Of a stretch of DNA of 64,000 nucleotides, positions 1 through 10,445 are shown piece after piece. The first letter of the stretch is position 1; each line of letters begins with the position of its first letter. The notes beneath the pieces are model-generated. The model was not told where the DNA came from, made no database searches, and was given only the letters and a program-made list of their open reading frames with translations. Made by a program: the position numbers and the translations under genes. This stretch comes from Eutreptiella sp. 'Long Island Sound 2002' (lineage: Eukaryota; Euglenozoa; Euglenophyceae; Eutreptiales; Eutreptiaceae), in NCBI GenBank assembly GCA_964036045.1, contig CAXIWF010000842.1, positions 1 to 64,000 of the forward strand, given 5' to 3'.

Positions 1-650
1 CCCCCCATCCCATGACCCCCGCCCCCCCATCCCATGACCCCCCCATCCCATGACCCCCGCCCCCCCATCCCATGACCCCCCCCCATCCCATGACCCCCCC
101 CCGTCCCATGACCCCCCCCCATCCCGTGACCCCCCCCCCACATCCCATGACCCCCACCCCCCCCATCCCATGACCCCCCCCCATCCCATGACCCCCGCCC
201 CCCCATCCCATGACCCCCCCATCCCATGACCCCCGCCCCCCCATCCCATGACCCCCCCCCATCCCATGACCCCCCCCCGTCCCATGACCCCCCCCCATCC
301 CGTGACCCCCCCCCCACATCCCATGACCCCCGCCCCCCCATCCCATGACCCCCCCCCATCCCATGACCCCCGCCCCCCCATCCCATGACCCCCACATCCC
401 ATGACCCCCGCCCCCCCATCCCATGACCCCCCCCCATCCCATGACCCCCGCCCCCCCATCCCATGACCCCCCCATCCCATGACCCCCGCCCCCCCATCCC
501 ATGAACCCCCCCCCATCGCATGACCCCCCCCCATCGCATGACCCCCCCCATCCCGTGACCCCCCCCCTGCCCCAGACCCCCCCCCCCATCCCATGACCCC
601 CCCCCGTCCCATGACCCCCCCCCCTGCCCCAGACCCCCCCCATCCCATGA
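1..650. repeat. C-rich short-period satellite
   Basis: The first 650 bases are an irregular tandem array of a unit close to CCATCCCATGACCCCC, with period varying from about 16 to 21 bases because the C run and an optional GCCC insert change length. No open frame here looks coding. The array runs off the left edge, so its full size is unknown. A short reprise of the motif occurs near 1010-1050. Confidence 0.93.
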
Positions 651-1441
651 CCCCACCGGCAGCACGTACTAGGCCCTGGCACCACGGGGGCACGAGTTTT
701 GGGTGAAACATGTTGGGGCAAGGCGCAGTGCCGTGGCACACTGCGGACCCCGTCGTGCCTTGCCACCCACCCCAGCCCCGAGCGCTCACCCCCACGCACA
801 CAACCGAGCTCCCCCACGCGCAGCCCTCCCTCCACCCGGTTTTCGAGGCAGCCCCCCCCCCCCCCCCGCAGAAACCAGCGTGCATCCGTCGCCCTCCTGG
901 CCAGAGGGGTCGTACGAGCGCTGCTCCCCTGCGCCCTTCCCAGGGAGAGCGTGTCGGCCACTTTCCCGCCGGCATGTGCTGGGCGCCCCAAAAACCAAAA
1001 ACCAAACCATCCCATGACCCCCCCCCCCCTGCCCCAGACCCCTCCCCATTTAGACTGTCCATAGCATATCGTTTCGCACACCAGAACTGATGCCGTGTGG
1101 ACGATGATTGCCCCCAGACCCCCCTCCACAGCCCGTTTTCGTCTCCTGAGCCCAGAAAGGGGGGGGGGTCCTCCAAAAGGGGCGCCGATGAGCCCCATCC
1201 CGCGGCAGCCGTTCGTCACGCGATGCTGTGTTTTGGTGTGGAATGGGGGGTGCGCCCGACGCCGAAGAAGCGTGTGCCTCACATGTCCGGCCCGGCAAAG
1301 CACAACCGTGACACACTCCGAGCGCCGAGATCACGCACGTTCAGGGGCCGGCACGGCTCTAGCGCGACGGTTCTGCTCTGGAACGGGCTTCGGGCCCACC
1401 GCACACCCTCCGCCCCCCCCCCTGTGCCCTGTGCCGTGCAG
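651..1441. other. Region without recognised gene, upstream of PstS-like exons
   Basis: This GC-rich stretch has overlapping open frames on both strands, but none shows domain motifs and they look like base-composition artefacts. The missing N-terminal exons of the PstS-like module that starts at 1442 were sought here and not found. They may lie left of the window or be too short to recognise. Confidence 0.5.
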
Positions 1442-3502
1442 GCGCTGGCACAGTTCGAGCCCCTGTTCCGGGCCGAGACCAGCAAGACCGACTGGGGGGC
1501 CGCCGCGGTGCACAAGGGGACTGGGAACGCCGGCGTCGCCGCGAAGGTGCTGGTGACTCCGTACGCCATCGGGTACTCGGTGCTCGCCGAGGCCCTCTTG
1601 TCTCGGCAGCCGGTGGCACGCCTGAAGAAGCCGACCGGCCGTGTCGTGGCCGCATCGTCGCAGGTGCCGCACCGCGTTGCCCAGCGTCCCGCTGACCGAT
1701 CCCCTGGGGAGATCCAGGGGTCCCCAGGGCTGTACTTAAGAATTTCTTTGATGAAAGACAGCCCTTAAGAACAGCCCACAAGGACCACCAACCGCCAACC
1801 GCCAACCGCTGCGCACCGCCAACCACCGATCGCCACCAACCGCCACCAACCGCCAACTGCCAACCGCCAACCGCCGCCAACCGCCAACCACTGTTCAATG
1901 CTTCGGTGGTCTTGTGTCTTGCCCATGTCTTAACCATGAAGCAGAGAGCGTCCCCGTGAACGTTCGTTCCTGTTGGCGTTACGCCACCCCCCTTTCTTCT
2001 CCTTAAGGATAGCCCTGGGTGCCCCCCCCCGCCCGGCCCGAGAGCAAGCACCAATGGTTGAAGCATGCCGCAGCACCTGTTTTTGGGGCCTGTTGGTGGG
2101 CGTCTTGAAGCATGCCGCAGCATGCCACAGCATGCTGCAACATGCGGCAGCATGCCGCCGCACACTGAAAGTTGGGTTGGCACTTTTTTGGGGAAAAATA
2201 TGGGACCAAAATATCAATCCCATCCCTGTGCACTCATTCGTCAGAGATGGACAGTACTCTCGTGGTTAAATGGTGCATCTGTGATTGAGAAGACTCTGGT
2301 TCTGGGAGTGGCACTCAGCAACAACCTTAGCAGGGGCAGGAGCAGGGGCACATAGCCCAACCTGCTTTTTTCCTTTTTCCTTTTTTTTTTTTGCAGTGCT
2401 GTGCTTTGACAGATCATTGTGTTCTTTACTTTGTCTTCTGGTTTCTACGCTTGAACCCACTGAGGAGGGGACAACACAACCCAAGAGGAACAAGGGGACA
2501 ATCAGGAGTTCTACAGACTGTTTGCAGTGGGCCATTGGAGAAGGCATTGTGCAGTACCTATGTTGTACAGACACCCAGGGAGAAGGTCAAAATGGGATGT
2601 TGTATTGTACTTTATGTGCAGTTTGGCTGTCATCAAAGGCGCCATCTTGAGGGACCATGTTTTGGGTAAAACCAAGAAACAACCCGCACCCGCCAGCCTC
2701 AGGTTAGGGTCAGCCTCTGGAAGGTTGGGGTACCCCCCCCCCCCTACGGCGTGAAGCATGCCGCAGCACAGCACGTTGTTACTGATGCCCCTGCGGCACG
2801 GTCCTGCGTTAAAAGACCGGCGACCCTGCCATGGGGTTGTTGTCGCGGTTGCCAAGGGAAACCCGATACCCGTGTAGTATGGGGGCGCACCGTGCGCTGT
2901 GCCCGCGCTGTGCGAAAAGTCGGCTGTTTTTCACCACCGGTAGCCACAGGTCCCAGGGTCCTGAATTCTGCACTCCCGATGCGGTTTTGAATGGACAATG
3001 CACGCCTCTGTAGAGGGGGTGGTTTGCAGGGGTGTTCCCGGGATAAACACCGTAATAATTAGCGCTGTGCGCGCGCTGTGCGAAAACGCCGCATATGCAA
3101 CGCCCTCAGAAACCCGTTTATGTTGAGGACGTTCAACAGATGTCCGAAGCGAAAGAGGTGGCCTTCGTCCCGTCGCTGTGTGGTCAGGCCTTGGGGTGTG
3201 CGCTGATGGGGCGTGGGCTGGCCTTCGGCGACGACGGTGACCCTCCGCAGCGGCTCGCGCTGGACCTCGAGAGCGGGTTGGGGGCCAGCGCGTGGCCGAT
3301 CGCCGGGCTCACGTACCTCGTCATGCGCACGGACACGCTGCGGCCCGGCGCGACCTGCGACCACGTCCGCGAGACGGTGCGGTTCTGGCGGTGGTTCTGG
3401 ACCTCCCCCGCGGTGCGCACCCGCGCCGCCGAGCTGGGCTTCGCGGTGCTGCCGGACGCGGTCCGGGACGTCGTCCTGGGCCGCTTCCTGGCGGAGATTA
3501 AG
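1442..3502 (+). CDS. PstS-like substrate-binding module 1 (C-terminal half, 2 exons)
   Basis: Two exons, 1442-1663 and 3140-3502, encode the second half of a PstS-like phosphate/anion-binding domain (type 2 periplasmic-binding fold). Exon 1 has TPYAIGYSVLAEAL, matching the TPGAIGY signature of PstS. Exon 2 has WPIAGLTYLVMRTD (the YPI-x-GYTYL strand), a helix of the FLRW type, and LGFAVLPDAVRDVV (the Y-x-PLP end of the family). Splice sites are CAG at 1439-1441, CAG|GTGCCG after 1663, CAACAG before 3140 and AAG|GTATGG after 3502, all phase 0. The N-terminal part of the domain is not visible in the window. The intron holds a miniature transposon. This probably belongs to the same transcription unit as module 2, since the donor at 3502 is in phase with the exon at 4660. 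Whether the protein is secreted or a receptor ectodomain cannot be told. Confidence 0.72.
1763..2019 (+). mobile_element. Miniature inverted-repeat element, family TTAAGGACAGCCC, copy 1
   Basis: The element lies in the intron between 1663 and 3140. It starts near CTTAAGAACAGCCC and ends with CCTTAAGGATAGCCCTGG. It has an internal (CAACCGC)n-type minisatellite and a conserved core around TTCAATGCTTCGGTGG and GAAGCAGAGAGCGTCC. Related copies lie at 5845-6050 (opposite orientation) and 57487-57726. It has no coding capacity, so it would depend on a transposase supplied elsewhere. Confidence 0.75.
2958..3091 (+). repeat. Dispersed repeat with GCGCTGTGCG motifs, copy 1
   Basis: About 130 bases running from GGTCCTGAATTCTGCAC to GCTGTGCGAAAACGCC are matched in reverse complement at 26723-26825, including the ACACCGTAATAATTAGCGC core. 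Extra GCGCACAGCG strings occur at 2889-2925 and 27398-27450. The copy ends about 50 bases before the exon at 3140. Confidence 0.6.
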
Positions 3503-3559
3503 GTATGGTCCGCACTGGCCCGGTGCAGCGGAGGGTTGAGGGAGGGTCGTGGTCCCGTA

Positions 3560-4029
3560 CCCCCCCCCTTTGTATAAGCTACGGCCTTGGCCCAGGTACA
3601 GTGGGCGTAGGGACCGTATTATTGTGGGACCTGATTTGATTTGGTACACATGTTGTGCGGCCACATAAGACATGAGTTTGGTGACGAATTGGCCAGTCAC
3701 ATGGGGTCATGTACACATTTGTTGTGAGTGTTTGCCCACTTGAACCCACACAACTCTGATTTGGGGGATATTTGTGCATTATATTCCCCTTTTCCGGCAC
3801 CAGCTCACTGTGCAGTCTTCTCTTTATGAACCCGGGCATCCACGGCCTTGTCCAAGGTACAGTAGGCTTCGCCGCCGTGCCTGTGACGATGCCTTGAATG
3901 ACAGGGCATAGGTCTGTCGGTGGGGACCTATTGCTGAACTTACCACTGTTTATGGCCAAGGTACAGTAGGCGTAGGGGCCGTGTTAATTTGGTACTTTTG
4001 CGTAGCTTATACGACGCGGGGGGGGGGGT
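3560..4029 (+). mobile_element. Inverted-repeat element, family CCCCCTTTGTA-TAGCTACG, copy 1
   Basis: A 470-base element lies wholly in the intron 3503-4659. Its left end is a C run followed by TTTGTATAAGCTACG, and its right end is GCGTAGCTTATACGACG followed by a G run, so the ends are inverted repeats. Subterminal GGTACAGTAGGCGTAGGG motifs also repeat. A second copy in the opposite orientation lies at 28456-28857. No transposase is encoded. Confidence 0.75.
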
Positions 4030-4439
4030 AACCCCAGCCACTGCACTACCGCGGGATCTGTCACACCGAAGCGGGCGCAATGCAGACCGGCGGTGGCAGG
4101 GGCGCTTGGAGCGTACCGTACGCCTCCTGCCGCGCGGACCGGGACGGGCTGTCAGGGCCGGGGCGCGGTGGTGTGGGTCACGTTTGCCCTCCGGCCCCGC
4201 CGGTGGTCGGGGGTCCGCCGCCCCCAGACCGCCGCCACTCGGTCGTGGGCCCTCGGCCGACGGCCTTCGGACACCTTCGGACACCGTCGACCCCCACGTT
4301 GCTTGCCTCTGCACGCCGCCACCCATTGGCACTCGTGCAGCGCGTTGCCCCCGCCCCCCCCCCCCCCCCCCGCGCGATGGATGGGGGTACCTGAAGCGGC
4401 CGGGACACGAGCCATGACCTCGATCATGTGTGACCTCAA

Positions 4440-4563
4440 CCAATCCATGACCTGGATCATGCATGACCGACCAATCCATGACCTGGATCATGCATGACCG
4501 ACCAATCCATGACCTGGATCATGCATGACCGACCAATCCATGACCTCGATCATGCGTGACCTT
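4440..4563. repeat. 31-bp tandem repeat, four units
   Basis: Four units of a 31-base motif (CCAATCCATGACCTGGATCA and 11 further bases) start at 4440, 4471, 4502 and 4533. The array lies in the intron just upstream of the exon at 4660. Confidence 0.9.
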
Positions 4564-4659
4564 GATCATCGAGACAGGGAGTGCGCCCTCCGCCCCCGAC
4601 GACTGCGTTGGTTTCATTTCCTACTGCCCTTTTCACGTGCTATCCGTTGCTTGCTTCAG

Positions 4660-6472
4660 TGTCAAGGACGGGCAGTGTGGGACGGCCCTCAGAAACTCGT
4701 GGTCAAGGGCACTGGAGTTGGCTCAGTGGACACGATCTTCCGACAGATTGCCCACGCGTACGTCCACGTGGAGGAGCAGACGGAGTTTCAGTACGTGCCT
4801 TCGGCGGGCGCAGTCGGTGATGTGGCAACCCAACTTCAGGTTTGACTCCTGTCCTCAGAGCAGAGGGGCATGTGCACCGGATCGGGATCAGTGAGAACGC
4901 GGTGCCCATTTTGGCTGATGAGGGCCGTTGTATTGGGCCATGGCATTGCCATCATGAGTGCAACCACCCAGCCGCACACACGCACACACACACGCACACA
5001 CACACGCACTTACACAGAGCATCACCCCAAAGCAGCGGGCAATGCAACACGTGCGTGAAATGGTAATTCGTAAATTATAATTATAAATTATAATTAAATT
5101 CATAATTATAATTATAATAATAATTGTAATTTATAATCACAAAATATAAATTATTATTGCAAATTATAATTAAAATCATAATTATAATTAGAACAATAAT
5201 TGTAATTTATAATTACAAATTATAAATTATAATTACAAGTTATAATTAAAATCATAATTATAATTATAATAATAATTGTAATTTATAATTACAAATTATA
5301 AATTATAATTACAAATTATCATTAAAATCATAATTATAATTATGATAATAATTGTAATTTTATAATTGTAAATTATAATTTATAATTGCAAATTATAATT
5401 AAAATCATAATTATAATTATAATAATAAATGTAATTTATAATTACAAAATATAAATTATAATTATAATTCGAATGAAAATGAAAGACGTACCTCTCCTCT
5501 ACGGTCATCCTTCTTCCTCCATCCCTGTGATGTCACGCTTACTCGCCCTGGCCCTGTCCCATCACCGCCCCCCTCCCGCGCGGATCTCCAGGCGGCCACG
5601 GTCGTGGCCTCGCACGGCCCCGGCCCGGCGCATCCCGACGTCGCCACGCTGCTCTTCGGGGGGGTCGCGTTCGTCGTGCTCAGCCCCGTGAACGTGACGC
5701 TGGACGGCCCCGCGCTCGTCCGGATCCTCCAGGGCCGCATCGGCACGTGGCGGCACCCCGACCTCGTGGCCCTCAACCCCCGCGGCGCGGGGCCTGAGGG
5801 CCTGAACGACACGGCCCAACGAATTGAGGTGTGGCGTTGCTGGGCCAGGGCTGTCCTTAAGGGGGGGGCAAAGAGGGCTCGTAACGCCAAAGAAACGAAC
5901 GTTCACGGGGACGCTCTCTGCTTCATGGTCAAGCCATGCGCAAGACACAAGACCACAGAAGCATTGAACAGTGGTTGGTACTTGGCGGCGGTTGGCGGTG
6001 GTTGGCGGTTGGCGGTTGGCGGTTGGTGGTTGGCGGTTGGCGGTAGCCCCCCGTCCGTCAGAAATGGCCTGGCCCCCGCTCTCCCCTGTGCTCTCAGTTG
6101 TTTCACACGCCGGCCGTCGAGGACGAGGCCTTCATCGCCGCCCTGACCCGCTACGCCCCGCAGTACGACGGCGCGGCGGTGCGCGGGGCCCGGCACATCG
6201 CCGACGCCGCCGCGCTGCAGTCGTGGCTGCTCGCGACGCCGGGGGCGCTGGCGGTGACGTGGCTCGCGGGGCCGATCGACGAGCAGCTCCACGCGGCCGC
6301 GTTCCGGCGCCGGGACGGCCGCGTCGTGCGCCCCGGCCCGCGCTCCATCGCGGCGTGCGCCTCCCGCGACGTGTACGACGCCGCCGCCAACACCTTCGCG
6401 CTGCCGGCGTCCGTGGCCCCGGCGTGTTACCCGCTGTCCGCCACCGTTCATCTGAGCCTCCGGAAGCCGCAG
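4660..6472 (+). CDS. PstS-like substrate-binding module 2 (3 exons, C-terminus not found)
   Basis: Exons 4660-4839, 5592-5828 and 6098-6472 encode a second PstS-like binding module. The first has KGTGVGSVDTIFRQIAHAY and QYVPSAGAVGDVATQ, matching the G-A-G-A-T-F-P-x-P-x-Y and G-S-G-A-G substrate loops. The second has VRILQGRIGTWRHPDLVALN, the I-F-x-G-K-I-x-x-W-x-D-P-x-I-x-x-L-N signature. The third has a helix-rich segment and CYPLSATVHLSL, equivalent to the Y-P-I strand of module 1. Exon lengths are 180, 237 and 375 bases, all multiples of three, with every junction in phase 0. The final C-terminal exon expected by comparison with module 1 was not found downstream. The serine/threonine-rich phosphate loop (S-G-T-T) is also not visible, so a short exon may be missed or binding specificity may have changed. 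Confidence 0.72.
4972..5013. repeat. (CA)n microsatellite
   Basis: A CA dinucleotide run with periodic CG interruptions lies in the intron 4840-5591. Confidence 0.9.
5066..5469. repeat. AT-only satellite, about 76-bp period, inside an intron
   Basis: About 400 bases composed almost only of A and T repeat roughly every 76 bases, marked by AAAATCATAATTATAATTA near 5170, 5246, 5325 and 5400. It fills most of the intron 4840-5591, between two exons that are over 65 percent GC, which gives a very sharp compositional step. Confidence 0.9.
5845..6050 (-). mobile_element. Miniature inverted-repeat element, family TTAAGGACAGCCC, copy 2
   Basis: This is the reverse complement of the element at 1763-2019, with CCAGGGCTGTCCTTAAG at its left end and the (GGCGGTT)n form of the internal minisatellite at its right. 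It makes up about three quarters of the 269-base intron 5829-6097 and begins only 16 bases after the exon ends, so it may essentially be the intron. Confidence 0.75.
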
Positions 6473-7439
6473 GTCTTCCCATTTGCAAGGCCCCCCCGCG
6501 TTCACACGGGCAGCTCAGGGCTTGTGTTAGCACCTCAGCACCACCGGCGGAGGGGGGGGGGGGGGGGCAGCGAAAGGCGCCTATGGACATGTTTCACTGA
6601 CGAGCTTTTCTCTGTGCTGTCGCGTGCTGACGTGCTTGCTTTGCCCCTCAGCCACCCCGCGCAGCAATCCCAAGGGGGGGGGTGCACTGATGTTGGTCTG
6701 GTGTAATTCGAACCATGTGTCCGGCATTTCAGTAGGAATAGCTTTGTGCATGTTACCTGAATGAGCCCCCATCTGCACTGTACCTCGGGGTATTTCCTGT
6801 TTCACAGCGAAAGGCGCCTATGGCAATGTCACTGAAGAGCTTTTTGCTCTGACTTTTGTTGTATTGCACTCGTCTGCTTGCTTTAGCGGTGTAGCATTCA
6901 ACTCTCGTATCCCGCAGCGGGGGGGTGTGGGGCACCCCCTCCCACTCCGAAGATTGGGCCAAAGTATTTTGCGGGCCTTCGGCCAATCAGAACTTTTCTT
7001 TGGTACCTTCAGCGCCAGTTTAGACCATCTCCTTCGGCGCCGCACCGCCCCCTTTAAAGGGGCCCCCGGGGCAGCTTCACTGGAGCCGTCGGGGGTCGCG
7101 GTGTGTGGACAGGGCCGTGCGGGCGAGAGGGAACGGCGGGATAGAGCGGGTGGAGGGGGACCCGGCGGTTACGGAGGGCCAACCGCTGCATCGAAGGGCT
7201 CCGCCAAAAAGGGGGCAGCGGTGGTGATGTAGGGTCAGCCCCGCGGGCGTGTACGCGCCGCTGTCCACCGCTCGGCATCGCAGCGCCTTCGGTGCTCGGC
7301 GGCCCTGCGTTGGGGCGTGTGGAAGGGGCACGCGGGGCTTTGCTGTGGGCGGCGATCACAATCGCCGGCAGCCGACGCACACGACCGATCACCGCCGGGG
7401 CACGGGAACAGGGGACATGGGGGGTCGGAGGTGGAGGTC

Positions 7440-7705
7440 AAACGACCCCCGCAACAACCAGCACAACCCCCAATACGCCAATTATTGGGCGCCGCTGACG
7501 CGCAAATGGCACATCCCGCCACATCCAGCACAGCCCCAACACACCAACCACTGGGCTCCGCGAACGCGGAAACGACACCAGCAGGAGCACCGGCCGCAGC
7601 GGCCGACAGAACGCAGCGACCCAACGCAACATGCGAAGGGAAGAACGGGTGACTGTCCAGGGCCTCGTAAAGAAACGGCAACCGGACGGAATGTCACACA
7701 GGGGG
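7440..7705 (+). repeat. Dispersed repeat shared with 44409-44680, copy 1
   Basis: About 265 bases are similar to the reverse complement of 44409-44680. Both contain two related sub-blocks that translate to (N/H)-x-W-A-P-x-(T/M)-R-K-(R/W)-H, followed by matching RPQRPTERSDPTQHAKG. Conservation runs at the DNA level and the surrounding frames differ, so a coding role is possible but unproven. Confidence 0.65.
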
Positions 7706-9094
7706 CCAGTGCGGATGAAATGGGCTTGTTCATTTTCTAAAGCGGCGTTTTTCTGGGCACGGGCGGGGGGGGGCACAGGAACAGGGGAGATGAGGGGTCG
7801 GAGGTGGAGGGGGGGTCGTGCGGATGAGATGTGCTTGTTTCGTTTTCTTAAAGCGGCGATGTTCTGGGCACCCCCCGCCCTGTGTCCCTGGACCCGAGGC
7901 CAACCGGGGGCTAAGGCATCCCGTCGTGGGTCCGCCGGAGTACCTGCACCCGCCCTCTGCCGCCCTGGGGCCACAATGCTCCGGCAGGGGGAGCCAGGGC
8001 GCCGCACGCTCCCCACCCCTAGTGCAGCCTGTCCCACTCTACCACAAGCCCCTGCTTTGGCTCTGGCGTCCCTCTTCGTCACCGTGTGCGGTATGGCACG
8101 CTCCCGCCGCCGGTCATGTGGCGGTCCGCTTTGTACTGTGCACGCCCGAGGGGACGCAGGAGCAGAGGCATCAGCCAAAGCACAAGACCTGCGGTGGTGT
8201 CGGAAGGGGGTGCCCGGGGGGGGGGGGGGGGGCGTCAGATGCTGAGCCGTGTTGTGGTCAGCGGTCGCCGCACGACGCGGGCATGTGACGTGGGCCGTGA
8301 GGGGACCAGGAGACGCCCTGCCTGGCACGGCTGCCCCGTTTCCGGCCGAGCCCATGGCCGTCGGCGGAATGAGCGCACATTGTGCGGGTGCCCGCGGTGG
8401 AGTGCGGTGACGGAGGGGGGGCGGACCCACCCCCTGGACCGGCCCCGGGGTGGCACGGAGGGCCCGGATCGGGTACATCATGCGCAACGTCACAGAGAAA
8501 GCGGGGGAATGAGGGAGAGAAAAGAGGGCTGGACTCGAAAAGTTGGGGAGAATGTGAAATGACTTGAGTTGTGTGCATCCGCTTGTCTGGGCTTTGCCGT
8601 TTCCTCTTCACTGCAGTGCTTTGCTTGGCTCACGGACGTTGTCCAAATCGGTTGGGGTTGTCGTCCGCCCCCCCCCCCCCCGCCAGTGCGGACATGATTT
8701 GACGAACCGACGTGACCTGCCGTGGGAGGGACCTTGTGTGGCCGGTGAGAGGCATGCGGGCCAAGTACTTGTGCGCAAGGCGGCCGGGGGTAAGAGGGGG
8801 TTTCTCGTAGTGACCAATCCTCTTTGAGTGCTGCAGGGCGGGCGGAAGCCGGGCTGACCCCATCCCCCCCGACGTCAGGCCGATTCCGAGGGTTTTGAAA
8901 AGGCGGTTGGGGCTCCGGTTGGCGGGTAACCGCCGGCGTCGCCGGGCAAAGGGCGGCGGTCGCGCCGCGGCGGACGCTTGGCCAACAGCGACCGGCAAAT
9001 GGCAACAGGGATCCGCCCGTCGAGGGTCGGTTCATGCGGACGCGGTGCGATGCCGTGTGCCGCATTGTCCAGGGCCTTCGTCGGTGCTCCGGAG

Positions 9095-9300
9095 CCCACG
9101 GGTGTTGCATTGGAAGAGGGAGAGGTGACCCCCACTCCCCTCGAGGGCGCCCAGCTGATGGCCAGTTTCTGTCTCCCTGACGCCAAGTGCCAGCCTCAAC
9201 GGCATTTGTAACCGGCAGTAACCGCCCCCAACCGCTTTGGCAACCTCCTCCAACCGCCTGTCCAACCGCCTCTGGGGTCCCTTCCCTTCTACGGCATCCT
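9095..9300 (+). mobile_element. Miniature inverted-repeat element, family CCAGGGATGCATTGGAA, copy 1
   Basis: This is a diverged copy of a roughly 200-base element. It holds the conserved core CCCTGACGCCAAGTGCCAGC and CTTTGGCAACCTCCTCCAAC. Its ends (TGTTGCATTGGAAG and its partner) are decayed. Better copies lie at 30992-31197 and 43101-43313. Confidence 0.6.
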
Positions 9301-9826
9301 TGGCCGTTTGCTGCGCCCCCCGCCCCCCTCCTGCAGTGCAATGGGGTCCCGGAGAGCCCCCAGACCGCCTCGTAGTCAACGCAAACGAGTCCAACTTTGC
9401 CAGAGAGACGGTGCGCATGGTCCTTTGCATATTTCTTGCCAGGACCACCTGTGACTACTTGTTCTGATCGCTTTTTGAGAGGGGAAATGGCTTGCTCCAC
9501 CTGCGGCTGTTGAAATACGGGTGTTGTTGATGGTCACAAAGCGGTATTGAGCTCTACAAATCTCACACTGGGTCAACCGCTGTGCAACTCTCCGTCGCCA
9601 ACTCCGTCCCTCTGCAGTCCTCCTCCGCCCTCTTATCTTGTATAAGCCCGACAAGCTCTTGGAGTCATGGACAGGTATTTCCCCAACAGCTCTAGACTGT
9701 GTGGGCCGGCTATGTTGGAACGTCAGGGACAGGTGTAGAGGTCAGGTCAGGCCTGTTGTATCACCCGCACTCTCCTGGGCCTGTGTTACATTTCCCTAGT
9801 CAGTGGTGGAGAGCACCCGACAAAGG

Positions 9827-10414
9827 TCACCCACGCACAACAGTAGAGCGAGGACCAACTGGACATGGCTGCACATGTGAGGGACAAAATCGGCGGAGCG
9901 CGAGAAAGACAGGCAGAAAATCAGGCATCACAACATACAAAGCCATTTGCTTCAGCATCTCCGACAACATTTCAATGTTGAAAGGTTTTGGCATGATATC
10001 ATCCGCTCCACAACTGCGACATTGGACCAGAGTGACGTCATCAGTGCTGGCGGTTACAAGCACAATCGGTGTAGAAGGCTGCTCTTGCTTCAAGATCTTG
10101 GTTGCATCCACACCGCCCATCACAGGCATTTCCACATCCATTAGAATCACATCGAAGGACTGTTCACGGGCAGCCTCAATAGCCTGCAAAAAGAAGTGCG
10201 AGTGCCGAATAAATGTGGTACCTGGCTTGGTACAGACTAGGTGGTGGTGGGTTGTTGAACATGCGGTGTGCACTACCAGCTCGGTCAGATCAATCGGTCA
10301 CTGGTCACTGGTCAACCCTAACCCCAGCCCTAATCAAGAGTGAATATTGGGACCGAGCTGGCGGGGAGTACCAGCAGTAGCAACAACAGCAACAACAACA
10401 AACAACAATAGCAA

Positions 10415-10445
<31 letters not shown>

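Larger units (their letters stand above)
6473..9826. other. Non-genic stretch between PstS-like exons and histidine kinase
   Basis: No exon with family motifs was found on either strand. Two diverged copies of a block starting CAGCGAAAGGCGCCTATGG lie at about 6565 and 6807. A 270-base dispersed repeat lies at 7440-7705, with a local duplication of GGAACAGGGGA(G/C)ATG-containing sequence at 7396-7830. A miniature transposon copy lies at 9095-9300. Runs of G or C of 8 to 14 bases are frequent. Long open frames here overlap in several phases and are composition artefacts. Confidence 0.5.

Noticed and set aside
42-640. CRISPR-like array
   Set aside because: The period is too short and irregular, and there are no unique spacers; it is a simple satellite.
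699-1768. Several overlapping open frames of 90-275 codons
   Set aside because: They overlap in up to five phases in C/G-rich DNA, lack motifs, and only the part after 1442 matches a known fold.
7438-8493. 351-codon minus-strand frame
   Set aside because: It crosses a dispersed repeat and homopolymer runs with Pro/Arg-rich composition; no domain.
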